64,000 nucleotides of DNA from Mycoplasmataceae bacterium (GCA_031265955.1 JAISBY010000010.1:1-64000); one strand, 5' to 3'. Counted from the stretch's first letter, positions 33,260-44,434 are shown. Program-made: numbers and translations. The notes: a model not told the origin generated them from the letters alone.

Positions 33260-36010
33260 ATGAAAAAATCAAAACTAATCAAAACATTCACGGCAATTGC
33301 TTTAGGAGCAACTAGCATTGGTGTGATTATTCCTATCATCAATCAAATTACTACATCTACTAATGTCAATTCAAAATCAAAATTAAACATTACCGCCAAA
33401 CAAACTGATGATTACAAAATGAGCAGTCTCGACATGCTTGCAGCAAAGGTTTATACTTATGCTCGCGACATGCAAGGTTTGTCTGAAGACGAAGCCGAAG
33501 CTCAAGTCACACATACTTGTGGGATTTACAATCACATGTATAACCAACAAGTACAACAAATGACTCAAAACAGACAGTCTCCTAATGATGACACCCAATA
33601 TGGCATCATCCAAAGTCTTAACAACCAATTCAATATCGACCCATTAGATGCTGATGGCATGCAAAGTAATATTCTTCCTAACATTAAAACCACTCTAGAA
33701 AATCAAGGTCAAACCCCAGCCCAAGCCCAACAAGTGGTTGATAATTACCAATCAGTCGTGAATGAAATGCAAGATGACTTACCAACCAATCTTGATGTTG
33801 CCATGCAATACAATACTGAATTTCAGCCAGCGACTGCTAATGAAAACAACTTGGATCTAGTCTGCACTTGAGCCGCAACTCAGATCAAAAAAACCTTGTC
33901 CATTAATAATGATTTAACTGGTGACTTTACTAGTAAACTAGCTGTTTATTCACCCGATGGTAAAACTGGATATGGCGTGGGTAGTGAAATTACCAAAGAA
34001 GACTTAGCCAGCCTATTCACTCTCAACTATGATTTAACCACTAACGCTTGATTAGACATGCCTTCTTGTGACTATCAAAATGCCGATACTCAAATTTACG
34101 ATAAAGTCACCACCAACTTCACCCAAACCTTGCCATTGTCATACTTATCTGTGCCAAATGGCGCCACTTGAAACATTGGTGAAATTCTACCAGGTTATAC
34201 ACTGCATGTTAAAATTACTAACCAAGATTTTACCACTGATTCCAACTGTGACAACATTACTTTTAACTTTGGTGTCAGCAATACCAATGAAGATCCAACT
34301 TCAAGTGATGTACATTGATTAGACGATTCGTCCAATCTTACCGAAAAAGTGAGTGTGTCCACCGCCCAAGAAAAGCAAAATGTCGCTACCAATTACTATT
34401 GAAAAAACGATACGACTTCCATTGAATGCGCCAACGAATATAATAGTGAGCTTGATGAATATTTTATCTGTGACCAAACCCAATCCACTCGTTCTACAAT
34501 TGAAGAAATTTTGGCGAGTGCCCCAATGGATGATTTGGGACACTATACTGTCTCTCAAGATAGCCCCTACTTCATTGATCCAACCCAATTCAACTTCGAC
34601 GGCATTAACACCCCACCCACTGATTTTTTAACCACTGATAACGATCATACCAACGAAAAACTCATGCTTAAAATCGTCGGCATTAATGATAACACTGAAG
34701 GCGCCCAAAACCAATCACTTCAATGCAAATGATGCATCGCTGATACTGATCCTCAAACTGGTCAATTCATCAGTGTCCATGATCTTAACTGAGCTGGTCA
34801 AGGTTCACAATACATTTGGGTTAATTTCAATTATTCTAAAGATGATTTCTATTCAATTGATGCTGCAACTATGACCTGTAACACCATCACCACCATTGAT
34901 GATACTTATCAAGCGATTCCCAACCAAGATATGAAAAAACAGTATGATTCTGCCAAAAAAATATACGACATTGATCTTGGTGTCAACATTACCGCATTAG
35001 CTGCAGCGACGACCTTATCAGTTTTTGCCACAGTTTGTGCGATAACTGGTTGTTCCAAAGTGGAAGTAGCCGGAGCAATTGCTGCTGTCACTGTATTAGG
35101 AATATCGGTAACAGGGACAGGTATCATGTTAGGCAATGAAAGTGACAACTTAAACAAACTGAAAAACACTAACGCTGCCATACAAAACACGCATAATGAT
35201 TTCACCAAAGAGCAAATTAACCAATTTCGCGGGTGAGCGAAAACATTAAACGACCATACTATTTCTATCGGTATTAAATTATCCACCGCTCAGCAAGAAG
35301 AAACCTTTGAACAAAATAATACCAGTACGATGAAAACATGAACTGATAGTATGCTAGAAGACGATGGTTTAAGCGGTGATTATAAAAATCATTTCAGTCT
35401 AGAATTTACCGATACCTCTGAGAAAGTCGTATATTGATCAGCCCATGCATTTTTATTGATGTCAGTAGTTCCTGATTTATATGTCGCCAAAGCTTACTTA
35501 CAAAGTCTTAGAGCAACATTGTCATCAAAAACACAATATAGAGATTTTGCTAATCAAGTTAATACTGAAAGAAACTATCTTGATACTGCCAGACGTGAAA
35601 CCAGACAACTTGTTAATGATATGACACAACTATATAATGCAAACTGCGGTAATTGGGACGCTGCTAGTTCTGATACAATGTATACTTTAGGTGCTTATTT
35701 TGGCCGTAGTGGTGAAAAAGACGGCCGTGATAGATTTATTCCGGGTTCTCCATCCTCTGACGTCGATGGCTCGATACCAAAATTTATGTATGATAATATT
35801 GATCGAAGACAATATCAAGTTTTAAATGATATCAATACACTTAATCAAATGAGAACAGCCAACGATGGTCTTGATAATGACTCGATCCTAGATGGTGTCA
35901 TTAATAAATTAACTTCCCTAGGCAAATACGTTCCTATTGTTGTCGGTATCCTTACCGCAATAACTGCGCTTGCATCAATCGCTACTCCGTTCGTTGATGA
36001 TTTTATGTAG
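33260..36010 (+). CDS. large surface protein C, near-duplicate of protein A
   Basis: 916 residues. The first 25 residues match protein A exactly and the N-terminal 560 or so are about 90% alike at the DNA level (33260-34950 against 27646-29330). After the YQAIPNQDMKKQYD region similarity drops to a related but different hydrophobic hairpin and C-terminal part, which ends with the helix VPIVVGILTAITALASIA. AAGGAAGAACT precedes the ATG. Lacking its own dyad element, it depends on the protein B transcript. Long direct repeats flanking gene B make gene conversion or deletion between A and C likely. Confidence 0.85.
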
Positions 36011-36033
36011 AAATAAACAAACCACAAAAAATA

Positions 36034-36063
36034 AAAAAACAGAGCGTTACAACTTTACTTTTT
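36034..36063 (+). terminator. degenerate copy of the surface-gene terminator
   Basis: AAAAAACAGAGCGTTACAAC followed by TTTACTTTTTATTT resembles the terminator at 30428-30459 but the pairing is disrupted. Read-through into gene D is possible. Confidence 0.4.
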
Positions 36064-36064
36064 A

Positions 36065-36127
36065 TTTCCACACACAAAGTGTTTTTGTACTGTATGATAG
36101 CGTGAAAACCAATCTAAATATTATATT
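36065..36127 (+). promoter_or_regulatory. surface-gene promoter: dyad element plus -10 box
   Basis: TTCCACACACAAAGTGTTT begins at 36066 (the element ends at 36085), and TATATT lies at 36122-36127 after 36 nt, the same spacing as the other copies. The ATG is at 36153. Confidence 0.7.
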
Positions 36128-36152
36128 TATAAGCGTAAAGGAAACAAATAAT

Positions 36153-37235
36153 ATGAAAAAACTAAATTTTATAAAGAAAATTATTCCAGCCTGTTTGGGA
36201 ATAGTTGGCATAGGTGCCGTTGCACCTATAGTTAGTACTACAATAAATGTTAGTAAATCTGTATCTAATAGTGGTAAAACGATTAATGTAGAGATAAATA
36301 ATCCTCCAAATTTTAACCCCGCAATTAACGCGCAAAAAACATATTCATTTTATTCAGACACTATTCCTGAAGATATTACTAATATTGGAGTTGATGAAGA
36401 AGGGTATGTATATACTAACATGGGTAATTGAACTATATCTAGTCAAGATAATCTGCCCGTTACTATCATTCAAAATTCTGACAACACTGCTAATATTCAT
36501 TTCGCAGATAAAATACCACAAGGTATATATAAACTAACAATCAATTGTGACCTAATATACTCCGACGGGTCAACATATCCTTTAAATTGTGATACTAATT
36601 TTGTATCGCTTGACAAGCAAGGAACATCTACCGTGCCGTTGACGTTTGAATCAGATGCTACGAGTACACACCAAGAGCAATTTGTAACTATTTCTTTTTG
36701 CCCGACCGCTGCAGTTTTGAATGTTAATATTTTAAATCCTAATGACTATATATATTCCGTAGTAAGTGCAGGCTATCAACCAACGGATTGGGTGCCATAC
36801 AATGTATTGTATAACATAGGAACTGTCGTCAGCGATGTTTATGTAACTTTAGTTGCAGATATATTTTATTCTAGTTATTATTGAAACAATCATCACATGT
36901 GAGCACTATTTTCAAGATTGGAACAGTTTAATTCCTGAAATAATGAAAGTTATTCTGATGCACAGATCCCTTCTTTTCCATATCATACTTCCTTTTTATT
37001 TTCTTCAAAATTTACTATTCTTGACGACAGTGCGACAAATTATAACATTGGTGATGTTTTAGATATTAGATATGTTGATAATAATCACTTTGAAACTAAA
37101 ATTGATTTTAGCCGTATACAAATTTCAGGTATGAATCAACCTACATTTGGGTTCGCGTATACAGGCATGAGTCTTTGAGATCCTTCTGGTGGTTATGGTT
37201 TACCTGATTTTAGTCAATCTTGAACATCTGACTAA
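36153..37235 (+). CDS. surface protein D, unknown
   Basis: 360 residues with a signal or anchor helix (IIPACLGIVGIGAVAPIVSTTI) whose single Cys at position 13 is not in a good lipobox, followed by a beta-rich looking extracellular region full of Asn, Thr, Tyr and Trp. Six UGA codons are used. It shares with A-C only the N-terminal style and the dyad promoter. AAAGGAAACAAATAAT precedes the ATG. The methionine gamma-lyase-like gene follows after 13 nt and may be on the same transcript. Function is unknown. Confidence 0.78.
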
Positions 37236-37248
37236 AATAAGGTAAAAA

Positions 37249-38457
37249 ATGAAGAAAAAATGTTATACGTACTATATGAGAATAAATTCAGCAGTAATAC
37301 ATGCAAAAAAACAGAAGCATGCATATGGAGCATTAAACGAACCTGTCTTTCGTTCTAGTACATTTGTATTTGATAATGTAGAACAAGGTGGTGCAAGATA
37401 TGCAGGACAAGAGGAAGGATATGTCTATACAAGAAATGGTAATCCAACCACGAGATATCTTGAAGAAAGATTAGCTTATCTTGAAAAAGCAGAAGATTGT
37501 TTGTGTACTTCTAGCGGAATCGGGGCCATTACTTCTACGATTTGAACATTTCTCAAGAAAGGTGATCACATCTTAGCAGATACAGATTTGTATGGGAGTA
37601 CTTTTTTACTATTCACTAAAATGCTTCATAAATTCGGGGTAGAAGTTACGCTTATTGATTTTAATGATTTAGAGTTGATCAAAAAGTCATTAAAATCAAA
37701 CACAGTAATGGTGTATTTTGAAACACCGTGTAATCCTACTATCAAAGTGAACGACATCAAGGCAATTGCAACTATCGCTCATAATTACAACAAGCACATA
37801 AAAGTAGTATTAGATGGGACGTTTGCTTCACCTTATTTGCAACACCCACTGCAATTAGGGGTAGATATTGTTATTCATTCAATGACTAAATACATTAACG
37901 GTCATAGCGACGTACTAGGTGGTTGCGTTTGTGGTAGTAAAAAGGATTTAAAGATGATTCGTGATGAAGGCTTACGAGACTCTACTGGGGCAGTGTTAAG
38001 CCCAGACGATGCTTATTTAGTACTTAGGGGATTAAAAACTTTGGGTGTACGAATGAAAACCATTTGTGAAAATGCTTTAAGCATTGCTAAATATTTAGAA
38101 AAATCACCATATGTAAAAAAAGTATATTATCCAGGGTTAAAATCACATAAAAATCATACCATTGCTAAAAAACAAATGGAATCATTTGGTGGTATGATTA
38201 GTTTTGAAACTAATCTAAATTTTAATCAAACTAAAAAATTTGTGAACAATCTTCAAATGGTGACATTGGCTGTAAGTCTTGGCGGGGTAGAAAGTTTAAT
38301 CGAGCATCCCACCTCAATGACTCATGTTTTATTTACCAAAGAAGCGTTAGTAAAATCTGGAATTACTCCTAACTTAATTAGATTTTCTACAGGAATAGAA
38401 GATGTAAAAGATTTAATCAATGATTTTGAACAGGCATTCAAAAACTCAAAAAAGTAA
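37249..38457 (+). CDS. methionine gamma-lyase-like PLP enzyme (Cys/Met metabolism family)
   Basis: A 402-residue PLP-dependent trans-sulfuration-family enzyme. Landmarks: SSTFVFDNVEQGGARYAGQE, YVYTRNGNPT, TSSGIGAIT, YFETPCNPTIKV, the PLP lysine in HSMTKYINGHSD, and SLGGVESLIEHP. The overall run of motifs is that of methionine gamma-lyases, which split methionine or homocysteine into 2-oxobutyrate, ammonia and a thiol. The active-site Cys typical of MGL (YGCT) is Ser here (LYGST), so activity may lean towards cystathionine or cysteine cleavage. AAGG lies 8 nt before the ATG at 37249; MRINSAV at 37276 is an alternative start. Such genes are rare in mollicutes, so transfer is suspected. Confidence 0.88.
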
Positions 38458-38950
38458 ATTCAAATAATATGGTCTTTAATACGATCTTATCAATAATTTC
38501 TACGAAATAAAGTGTTTTAAGTCAATATTTTGTTATCCTAAATCGCACCCATTATTCTAGTCTGAGTCATACCACGAAGTTTTTTGAATTAAATTCATGT
38601 TTACCATAGTGTGTTGTTCTTTTACTCAAAGTAAATTTGAGTAATGTTAATATTGCAATTACATTTAGTAGCGTAACATTACCTACATCATAACTAATTA
38701 CGTTATTTTTTTTGAAAATTACGACAAAACCGACTTTGGTACATATGGCTTTTTTCTTTTTAAATCACATACAAATACCCCCCCCTATGCAGAAAATTAA
38801 ATCATATAATATGGCATGCAATCAAATAGGGGGGGGATTAGACGCTATAGTGTTGTTAGCACTAATTTAATCTTCTTTCTAAAAACAAAATTATTACATT
38901 CGTAACGATCTTGTTTTTTTGCTATATATATTCATTAAAAGGAGAAAATT
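38458..38950. other. intergenic region with paired C8 and G8 tracts
   Basis: About 490 nt with no convincing gene. It contains C8TA (38778-38787) and TAG8 (38827-38836), which can pair as a 10-bp GC-dominated stem around a 39-nt AT-rich loop that includes a TATAAT-like sequence. Further down, AAAAACAA ... TTGTTTTTTT (38881-38920) forms a terminator-like stem before the next gene, whose AAAGGAG ribosome site is clear. Confidence 0.55.
38778..38836. repeat. inverted homopolymer pair C8 / G8
   Basis: Eight C at 38778-38785 and eight G at 38829-38836 in opposite orientation, each flanked by TA towards the loop. Both arms are expected to be length-unstable and to form a strong cruciform or RNA hairpin. 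Confidence 0.75.
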
Positions 38951-39811
38951 ATGAATAAAACAAAAATATTATTAGCGACGCTAATTTCGGCTACGGCATT
39001 GGTATTTGCCGGAACTGGCGTTGGTATTGGTTATGCCATATTCAATAACAGCAAATCAAACGAAATTACAATTGATGAACTAAAAAATGATTTATTAACA
39101 AAATATACTTGTATCGATACACCTGAAAAACCGATATCGGTCAAAAATACTGATACAACTTCTGGCCAATATACACCTATTTCTGTAGAACCATTAAAAG
39201 ATTTTTGTAGTGGCAACCCTTATAGTTGAACCACAACTATTACTGGAACTAAGTGAATGAATACCGATCAGATGATTTCATATGGATCTTTTTTTGCATA
39301 CTTTAATGATACGGCTCCTTTTAAAACTGGCAAAATTTTAAAACAGCATCAAAATACAACATCCAATATCAATATTGAAAATTACACATATGAATCCAAT
39401 TATAAAATAGATAATTATTTCGTGGATTTTTACAATGTTATGTATTACACGCATATTAGTCTTTCGTTTGTAGAAACAAATTCTAGCATAACTAATAATA
39501 CAGATGGTTCAAAAATACTCTTTAATGATATTAGTAATGCAGGTAATATATTTGTGCCAAGCTTATGTGCAAACTCATTTTCGGGTTCATCCTTTGATGA
39601 TCTTTGAGAAGTTTCATATGTTTTGGGTGTAATATACAATGGAGATTTTTATTTATTTTTACTGCATAGTGCAACCACTTTTCTCGCATCAACTGTTATT
39701 AGTTTAATTAATAACGGCCAATTTGTATTTTCTTGCCCGACAAATTACTCATCAAATTACTTTATGAGTAAAGTAATTGATATGGACGTTAATACCGTTT
39801 CCGATCAGTAA
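38951..39811 (+). CDS. surface protein E, unknown
   Basis: 286 residues, MNKTKILLATLISATALVFAGTGVGIGYAIF as N-terminal anchor, very like the anchor of the BspA-like protein (TGGIGVGIGYAIW), followed by an Asn/Ser/Thr/Tyr-rich ectodomain with no recognised domain and a hydrophobic patch (FYLFLLHSATTFLASTVISL). A strong AAAGGAG ribosome site lies 8 nt before the ATG. Upstream is the C8/G8 inverted pair, which could regulate it. Function is unknown; a surface location is inferred. Confidence 0.75.
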
Positions 39812-39867
39812 TTACAGCCACAAAATGCTTCGTAAAAATCTATTGTAAGTATGATCGCAGTCTAATT

Positions 39868-40560
39868 TTAATTTAATCATGGAATTTGTGGAGTTAATTT
39901 TCTCAAATTATTTCATTTTCCACAATATAAGATAGAACCTTTTTCAATTAAAATAACTCAATTTGTTTTTTGCCTAGCCTCATAAATATTGTGGGAGGAT
40001 ATGAAATAGGTAGAATTTCTATGTTTTTTTAAATATTCGAAAAACATAAAACGAATTTTGGGATCAAGATTTGATGTTGGTTCATCCATAATGTTAATTG
40101 GTTTGTCTTCTAATAGTGTATTAATGATTAAAATTAATTGTTTTTCACCATGCGACATTTTTTTGAACGAACTATTTAATAGATTGTTATCAATTTTAAA
40201 AAACTTCAGCAATGAATTTAACATTTTTGAGAAATGAATTTTATCAATTCCATTCAGCATAGCCATTCTTCTTAAAAACGTAATTCCTTTTACAGAATCA
40301 TGAATGTGTTCTTCTGGGCAATAAGCAACAAGATCATGTGACTTTAAATTTTTAGAACAAACTTTGTTTATTAATATTTTACCCTGAAACTGCTTATTGA
40401 TATTCAAAATACTTTTTATTGTTGAAGTTTTGCCAGAACCATTAGCACCAATAAATGCACAAATTTTATTTTTAGGAACATAAAAACTAACATTATCAAG
40501 AACTAATCGTTTCTTATGCCTTACAGTTAGATTTTTAACTGAAATTATTGAATTAGGCAT
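39868..40560 (-). CDS. ABC transporter ATP-binding protein (export type)
   Basis: A 230-residue single ABC domain. Walker A is GANGSGKTS, the signature is MSHGEKQ (a variant of LSGGQ), Walker B is INIMDEPTSNLD, and the switch His is in ISSHN. It works with the membrane subunit encoded 2 nt upstream (40563-41276), as in ABC-2-type exporters of lipids, peptides or drugs. The C-terminus beyond TNW needs UGA as Trp. Its placement among surface genes suggests a role at the envelope, but the substrate is unknown. Confidence 0.88.
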
Positions 40561-40562
40561 TT

Positions 40563-41276
40563 TTATAGCTTCCTTTCCATGGCTATGGTGCCACCTAAAA
40601 TAGCCAATAAAGATAATGGTGGGAAAACGATATTAATAGCAATCGATGCAAAATACATTATGTTTGTTCAATTAGGTATTCCTTGTGTATCAAGCGGAAA
40701 AATCAATTGGAAAATTAAGATATAACACCCCAAGACAAAAAGAGATGCAATAGTTACTATTCCTGTTTTAGCTCAATACCCGAAACTTGTGGAAATTACT
40801 CCAGCACCAATACAAATAACTAAACCAGAAATAATTAGACCAATATAAAATGAAATGTTATTGTTTAAAACAATAATTTGTTGATCAGTTATTAAGAAAT
40901 AAATAATAACGATTACTAAAGATAACGAAACAACTATTGCTGAAATTATGTTTAATATGATTGTTGATAAAATTTTAGAAAATAACAATTGTTTTTTAGT
41001 TGCTTTTTTCGATAAAATGAAATCAATTTCGTAAGTTTCATCATTTATTTCCCCAATAAGTGAACCCAATATTAATAATGAGGCAAAAAATATTGGGACA
41101 TTAATTTCTACGAATAGTGTGCTAGAGTATCAAAATTCCAAACCATTCTTTGAATATATTAATGGAAGAATTAAGGAGATAAAAACATTAATAAAAACTC
41201 CCAAACACAAAAAAATCCAAAATATTTTTTTAAAAATTAGTTTTTGGACTGAATATTTTAGTAGTTTATGAAACAT
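40563..41276 (-). CDS. ABC-2 type transporter permease
   Basis: A 237-residue membrane protein with about six hydrophobic helices. Its charged segment GEINDETYEIDFILSKKATKKQLLFSKILSTII is typical of ABC-2 permeases. It pairs with the ATPase immediately downstream. The ATG lies 7 nt after a TATAAT box whose upstream spacer is an A16/T16 run shared with the divergent lipoprotein gene, so expression probably varies with tract length and the message is probably leaderless. Confidence 0.8.
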
Positions 41277-41283
41277 AAGTAAC

Positions 41284-41312
41284 ATTATAAAAAAAAAAAA
41301 AAAAGTTATACT
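41284..41312. promoter_or_regulatory. divergent promoters sharing an A16 tract
   Basis: TATAAT on the minus strand (41284-41289) serves the ABC permease and TATACT on the plus strand (41307-41312) serves the lipoprotein. The sixteen A at 41289-41304 occupy the spacer region upstream of both -10 boxes. This resembles the poly-A spacer switches of mycoplasma vlp-type genes. Confidence 0.65.
41289..41304. repeat. poly-A run (A16)
   Basis: Sixteen A between divergent -10 boxes; expected to be length-variable. Confidence 0.85.
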
Positions 41313-41347
41313 AATTCCAATGGGAGTGGAGTTGGCTATTAATCATT

Positions 41348-42817
41348 ATGAATTTGAATAAATCAAAGATTTTGACTCCTATTATTATGTCTTTTATTTT
41401 CCTGACCGGGGGGGGTGCTGCATCATTATTATCTTCATGTTCTATCACACAACCATTGCTTCAAGTGGGAGGGGACAATGAAATACAATGATTGCCTAAT
41501 ACGAAAACAGTTGCTACCGCTACATGGTTAGGGTATTCTGGGAATACCATTAAATATTGATACGATTCTCACGGCAATGATGAATATTTTACATTAGATG
41601 ATTCAAATAGAACCGTAAATTCATGACATTTAATTTTTGACATGAAGAATCCGCAAGAAATTACTAATAGTTTCGTTATCTCAGTTTATTTTCAGGTAGA
41701 AAATACCAAGTATATTCAACATCATGATATTAAAATTGACCAATATACTCCACAACCAGAACCAGTAATAATTGGTGATTGAGGGATAAACAAAGGATCT
41801 GATCCAGCGAGTTTTTGCCCCGTTCCTAAAACTGATTTGTCTACAAATAATTCTATTTCGATTTGTTTGGATTATCTTTATGAGATTGGTGACTCTTCTG
41901 ATAAAATTTCTGCAATTTCTAACCAATTGAAAGCAGATTTCACTTACTTTATGAATGAAAGTGTTGACAATATTGCTCATGCAATTATTCTCTACAAATC
42001 GGTGAATTCATACAATTTAAATATTAAATTCGCTTATAACGCTCAGGAAAGATTATTTTCTAGCGCCGAAATTGATGGCACTATAAAATATAATTTAATC
42101 GTAGGCAGTACTGAAGTTGCTTTCCACATTGACCTACACAATTATTTATTTATTGGTGCCTTTAGTGCAAATCATGCTAATTTATCTTACAACGATCCTT
42201 ACAATAACAATAATGGTCACAAAGATTACAGCGGGAATATAACGACAGGAAATTGTTTGGGTTTGAGCCCACTTGATAATGATAGTTTTTATCATTTCAA
42301 AATTAACGGTGGTTCAGGTCTAATCAATATGGAACATACTTATTGCATTAATGCCGTAAAGTTTATTGGCATTGAAGACATCGGTAATGCCGGAAATGAG
42401 GCTGGCATATATGTGAAGAGTTGATATTTAAAAGATATTCAAACAATTTATCCAATTGACCTTTCGCCTATTTTAACACAAACATTAACAATCAATAACT
42501 ATTGGATTCCAGGTGATGTAGATGCATTTTGTGATGAAGATAATGGCAAGGGATGAAACAATAAAAATGTTGATTCTGTAGATAAATTCCAATTATTTGA
42601 TAAGTGTGTAGGAAGCGAATGAAGAAACATTGTTATTCAATATGCTGATGGCAAATCAATTACTCTAGATTATCGACAAATTTTTGACAAAATTTGAGCT
42701 TGAAAGGATGGTAATAGTGTTTCAATAAATGTTTTTCCATCCTATTATTTTTATATTAACGATTCATGATTTTACAGCTACACTTCACAAAATATAATCT
42801 TCAATAATAGCCCTTAA
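41348..42817 (+). CDS. phase-variable lipoprotein (ON) with G8 in its signal peptide
   Basis: 489 residues. The signal peptide has a basic start, a hydrophobic core and the lipobox SLLSSC with the lipidated Cys at residue 31, the clearest lipobox in the window. A G8 run (41408-41415) encodes Gly21-Gly23 inside the signal peptide and the frame is intact, so the gene is ON; one base more or less would stop synthesis before the mature protein. The mature part is Asn/Asp/Trp-rich with no recognised domain. The promoter contains an A16 tract, so transcription and translation may both switch. A surface antigen role is inferred. Confidence 0.82.
41408..41415. repeat. homopolymer G8 in lipoprotein signal peptide (in frame)
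   Basis: Eight G at codons 21-23 of the lipoprotein gene. The current length keeps the frame open (ON). Confidence 0.88.
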
Positions 42818-42830
42818 TGGGTTATCTGAA

Positions 42831-43794
42831 CTATGCTCACAAACCGTTAATATCAAATTTTCACAAACTTTGAAAAGGATCACCAGTTAATAAACAAATA
42901 GCACCAAAGTAAATCATTCCACCCGCTAAAATTGATGAACATAAAATAAACAATATTATGAAAGTAATTCTTGTTGCGGGACGATCTTGATAGATTTTTT
43001 TACCTTTCGCCATTTTGTAAATAGTTTGATTGGGTAATATGGCATGCATTTTTAGAATTCATCATTCATTCATAGACTCAAAGAAATTATTTCATTTTCA
43101 AAATCGTACTACTGCATAACACAATAAAACAATAACCATTGCGGTAAAAATATCCACAATATAGTGCTGTCTTACAAATAAGACGGAAAGAGATACTAAG
43201 ACAAACATTATTCCTGTTACTAAAATCATCCAACAATTATTCTTTTTGTTTTTCTCAGTTTTGTTCCAACAAGCAACAAAGGGTAAAAAAGTACATAACA
43301 CATGAAAAGATGGCGCAAGATTATCGGGAAGGTCGTTTTCATAAACCATTGTATTCATAATATTTCATAATGGTTTGTCTTTATAAGTTTGAATATTAGA
43401 ATAATCAATATAGCTCATTTTGGATGGTAGAATTACCAACCAACAAAAACCGATAATTTGAGTGAATAAAGTGGCGGCAACAAATTGATAAAAAACTTTT
43501 TTGCCCATTATGCCATATATGACGAACGGAATGGCAATTCAATAGAAATACGACAAAATATAGGGAATTACAAAGAAAGATACAAAAGGTATTTGATGAT
43601 CAATTGGTAGACTCCAATCAAAAAAACTATGGCCATTAGCAAAAACTGTATGTGTAATTAATCTAGCCAATAGGTATCAAAAACGGTTGAATGCCAATAG
43701 TAATCCTGGCATTAAAATAACAATGATATGATTTTTTAATCATAATCAAAATTTTTTATGTTTGACGGGGGGGGGATAAAAAGGTTTTACTCAT
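42831..43794 (-). CDS. PAP2-superfamily membrane phosphatase, out of frame at a C9 tract
   Basis: An ATG at 43794 starts a frame that meets nine C on the coding strand (43775-43767) at codon 7 and then stops within a few codons. With eight C it would read on as a 320-residue polytopic membrane protein. The body shows PAP2 motifs: LAPSFHVLCTF (PSxxH) and FVRQHYIVDIF (RxxxHxxxD). It would act on lipid phosphates or pyrophosphates, or transfer head groups. The ATG overlaps the end of the MBL hydrolase gene by 8 nt. It is currently OFF; an internal start after the tract is possible but unattractive. Confidence 0.72.
43767..43775. repeat. homopolymer G9 (C9 on coding strand), frame-breaking in PAP2 gene
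   Basis: Nine bases where eight would fuse the start codon to the PAP2 reading frame. It lies at codons 7-9. Confidence 0.85.
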
Positions 43795-44434
43795 TATCTG
43801 TTTTGTTGATTATATCTTTAAGGAAAGGATTGCTTTTTTTAATTTCAGTAAGTTGACTATTAGCGCCATGCCCCGGAAATATTCAATCATCTTCATTATA
43901 ATGACTAAGAAATAATTTCAATGACTGATTCATATCATTAAAATTTCCTAACATCAAGTCGGTTCGCCCAATAGAATCATAAAAAATAGTGTCCCCGCTA
44001 AACACATAATTTTTGTATTTTAGAATTATTCCGCCTGGGGTATGACCTCTTGCAAGCAGTACATCAAATGCAAAATTACCAATGATAAGAGTGCTGCTGT
44101 CAAAATATTTGATTGAATTATGATCAATATTAACTTTCACTTGCATTGCATCACCGTAGTGATATTTTTCAACGATTGGTTTTTCGTTGTGATGTAAATA
44201 AACATCAACATGATAAAATTTTGCTAAATTAAAAGTATTGCCAATATGATCGTAGTGACCATGTGTTAACACTATACCCACAAGTTTTAAATGATGTTCT
44301 GTAATATAACTCTTAATTGGCTCATCATTTAAACTTGGATCAATGAGCAAACATTCATTATTTTTGATAATTAAATAAGAATTTACTAAAAATCTGCGAT
44401 CAACAAATATTTTTAAATCGTTCCATGTTTTCAT
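43787..44434 (-). CDS. metallo-beta-lactamase fold hydrolase (glyoxalase II-like)
   Basis: 215 residues. Metal ligands are visible: THGHYDHIGN (HxHxDH), GHTPGG (His), FSGDTIF (bridging Asp), and the C-terminal FPGHG (His). FYDSIGRTDL is typical of the YcbL/GloB-like subgroup that hydrolyses thioesters such as S-lactoylglutathione-type substrates. The exact substrate is unknown, particularly in a mollicute without obvious glutathione use. It diverges from the hydrogenase operon, with overlapping -10 boxes. Confidence 0.88.

Noticed and set aside
27550-36085. The repeated TTCCACACACAAAGTGTTT sites as a CRISPR array or mobile-element ends
   Set aside because: The copies are kilobases apart, each lies just upstream of a surface gene with constant spacing to a -10 box, and no spacers or cas genes occur. 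A promoter element is the better reading.
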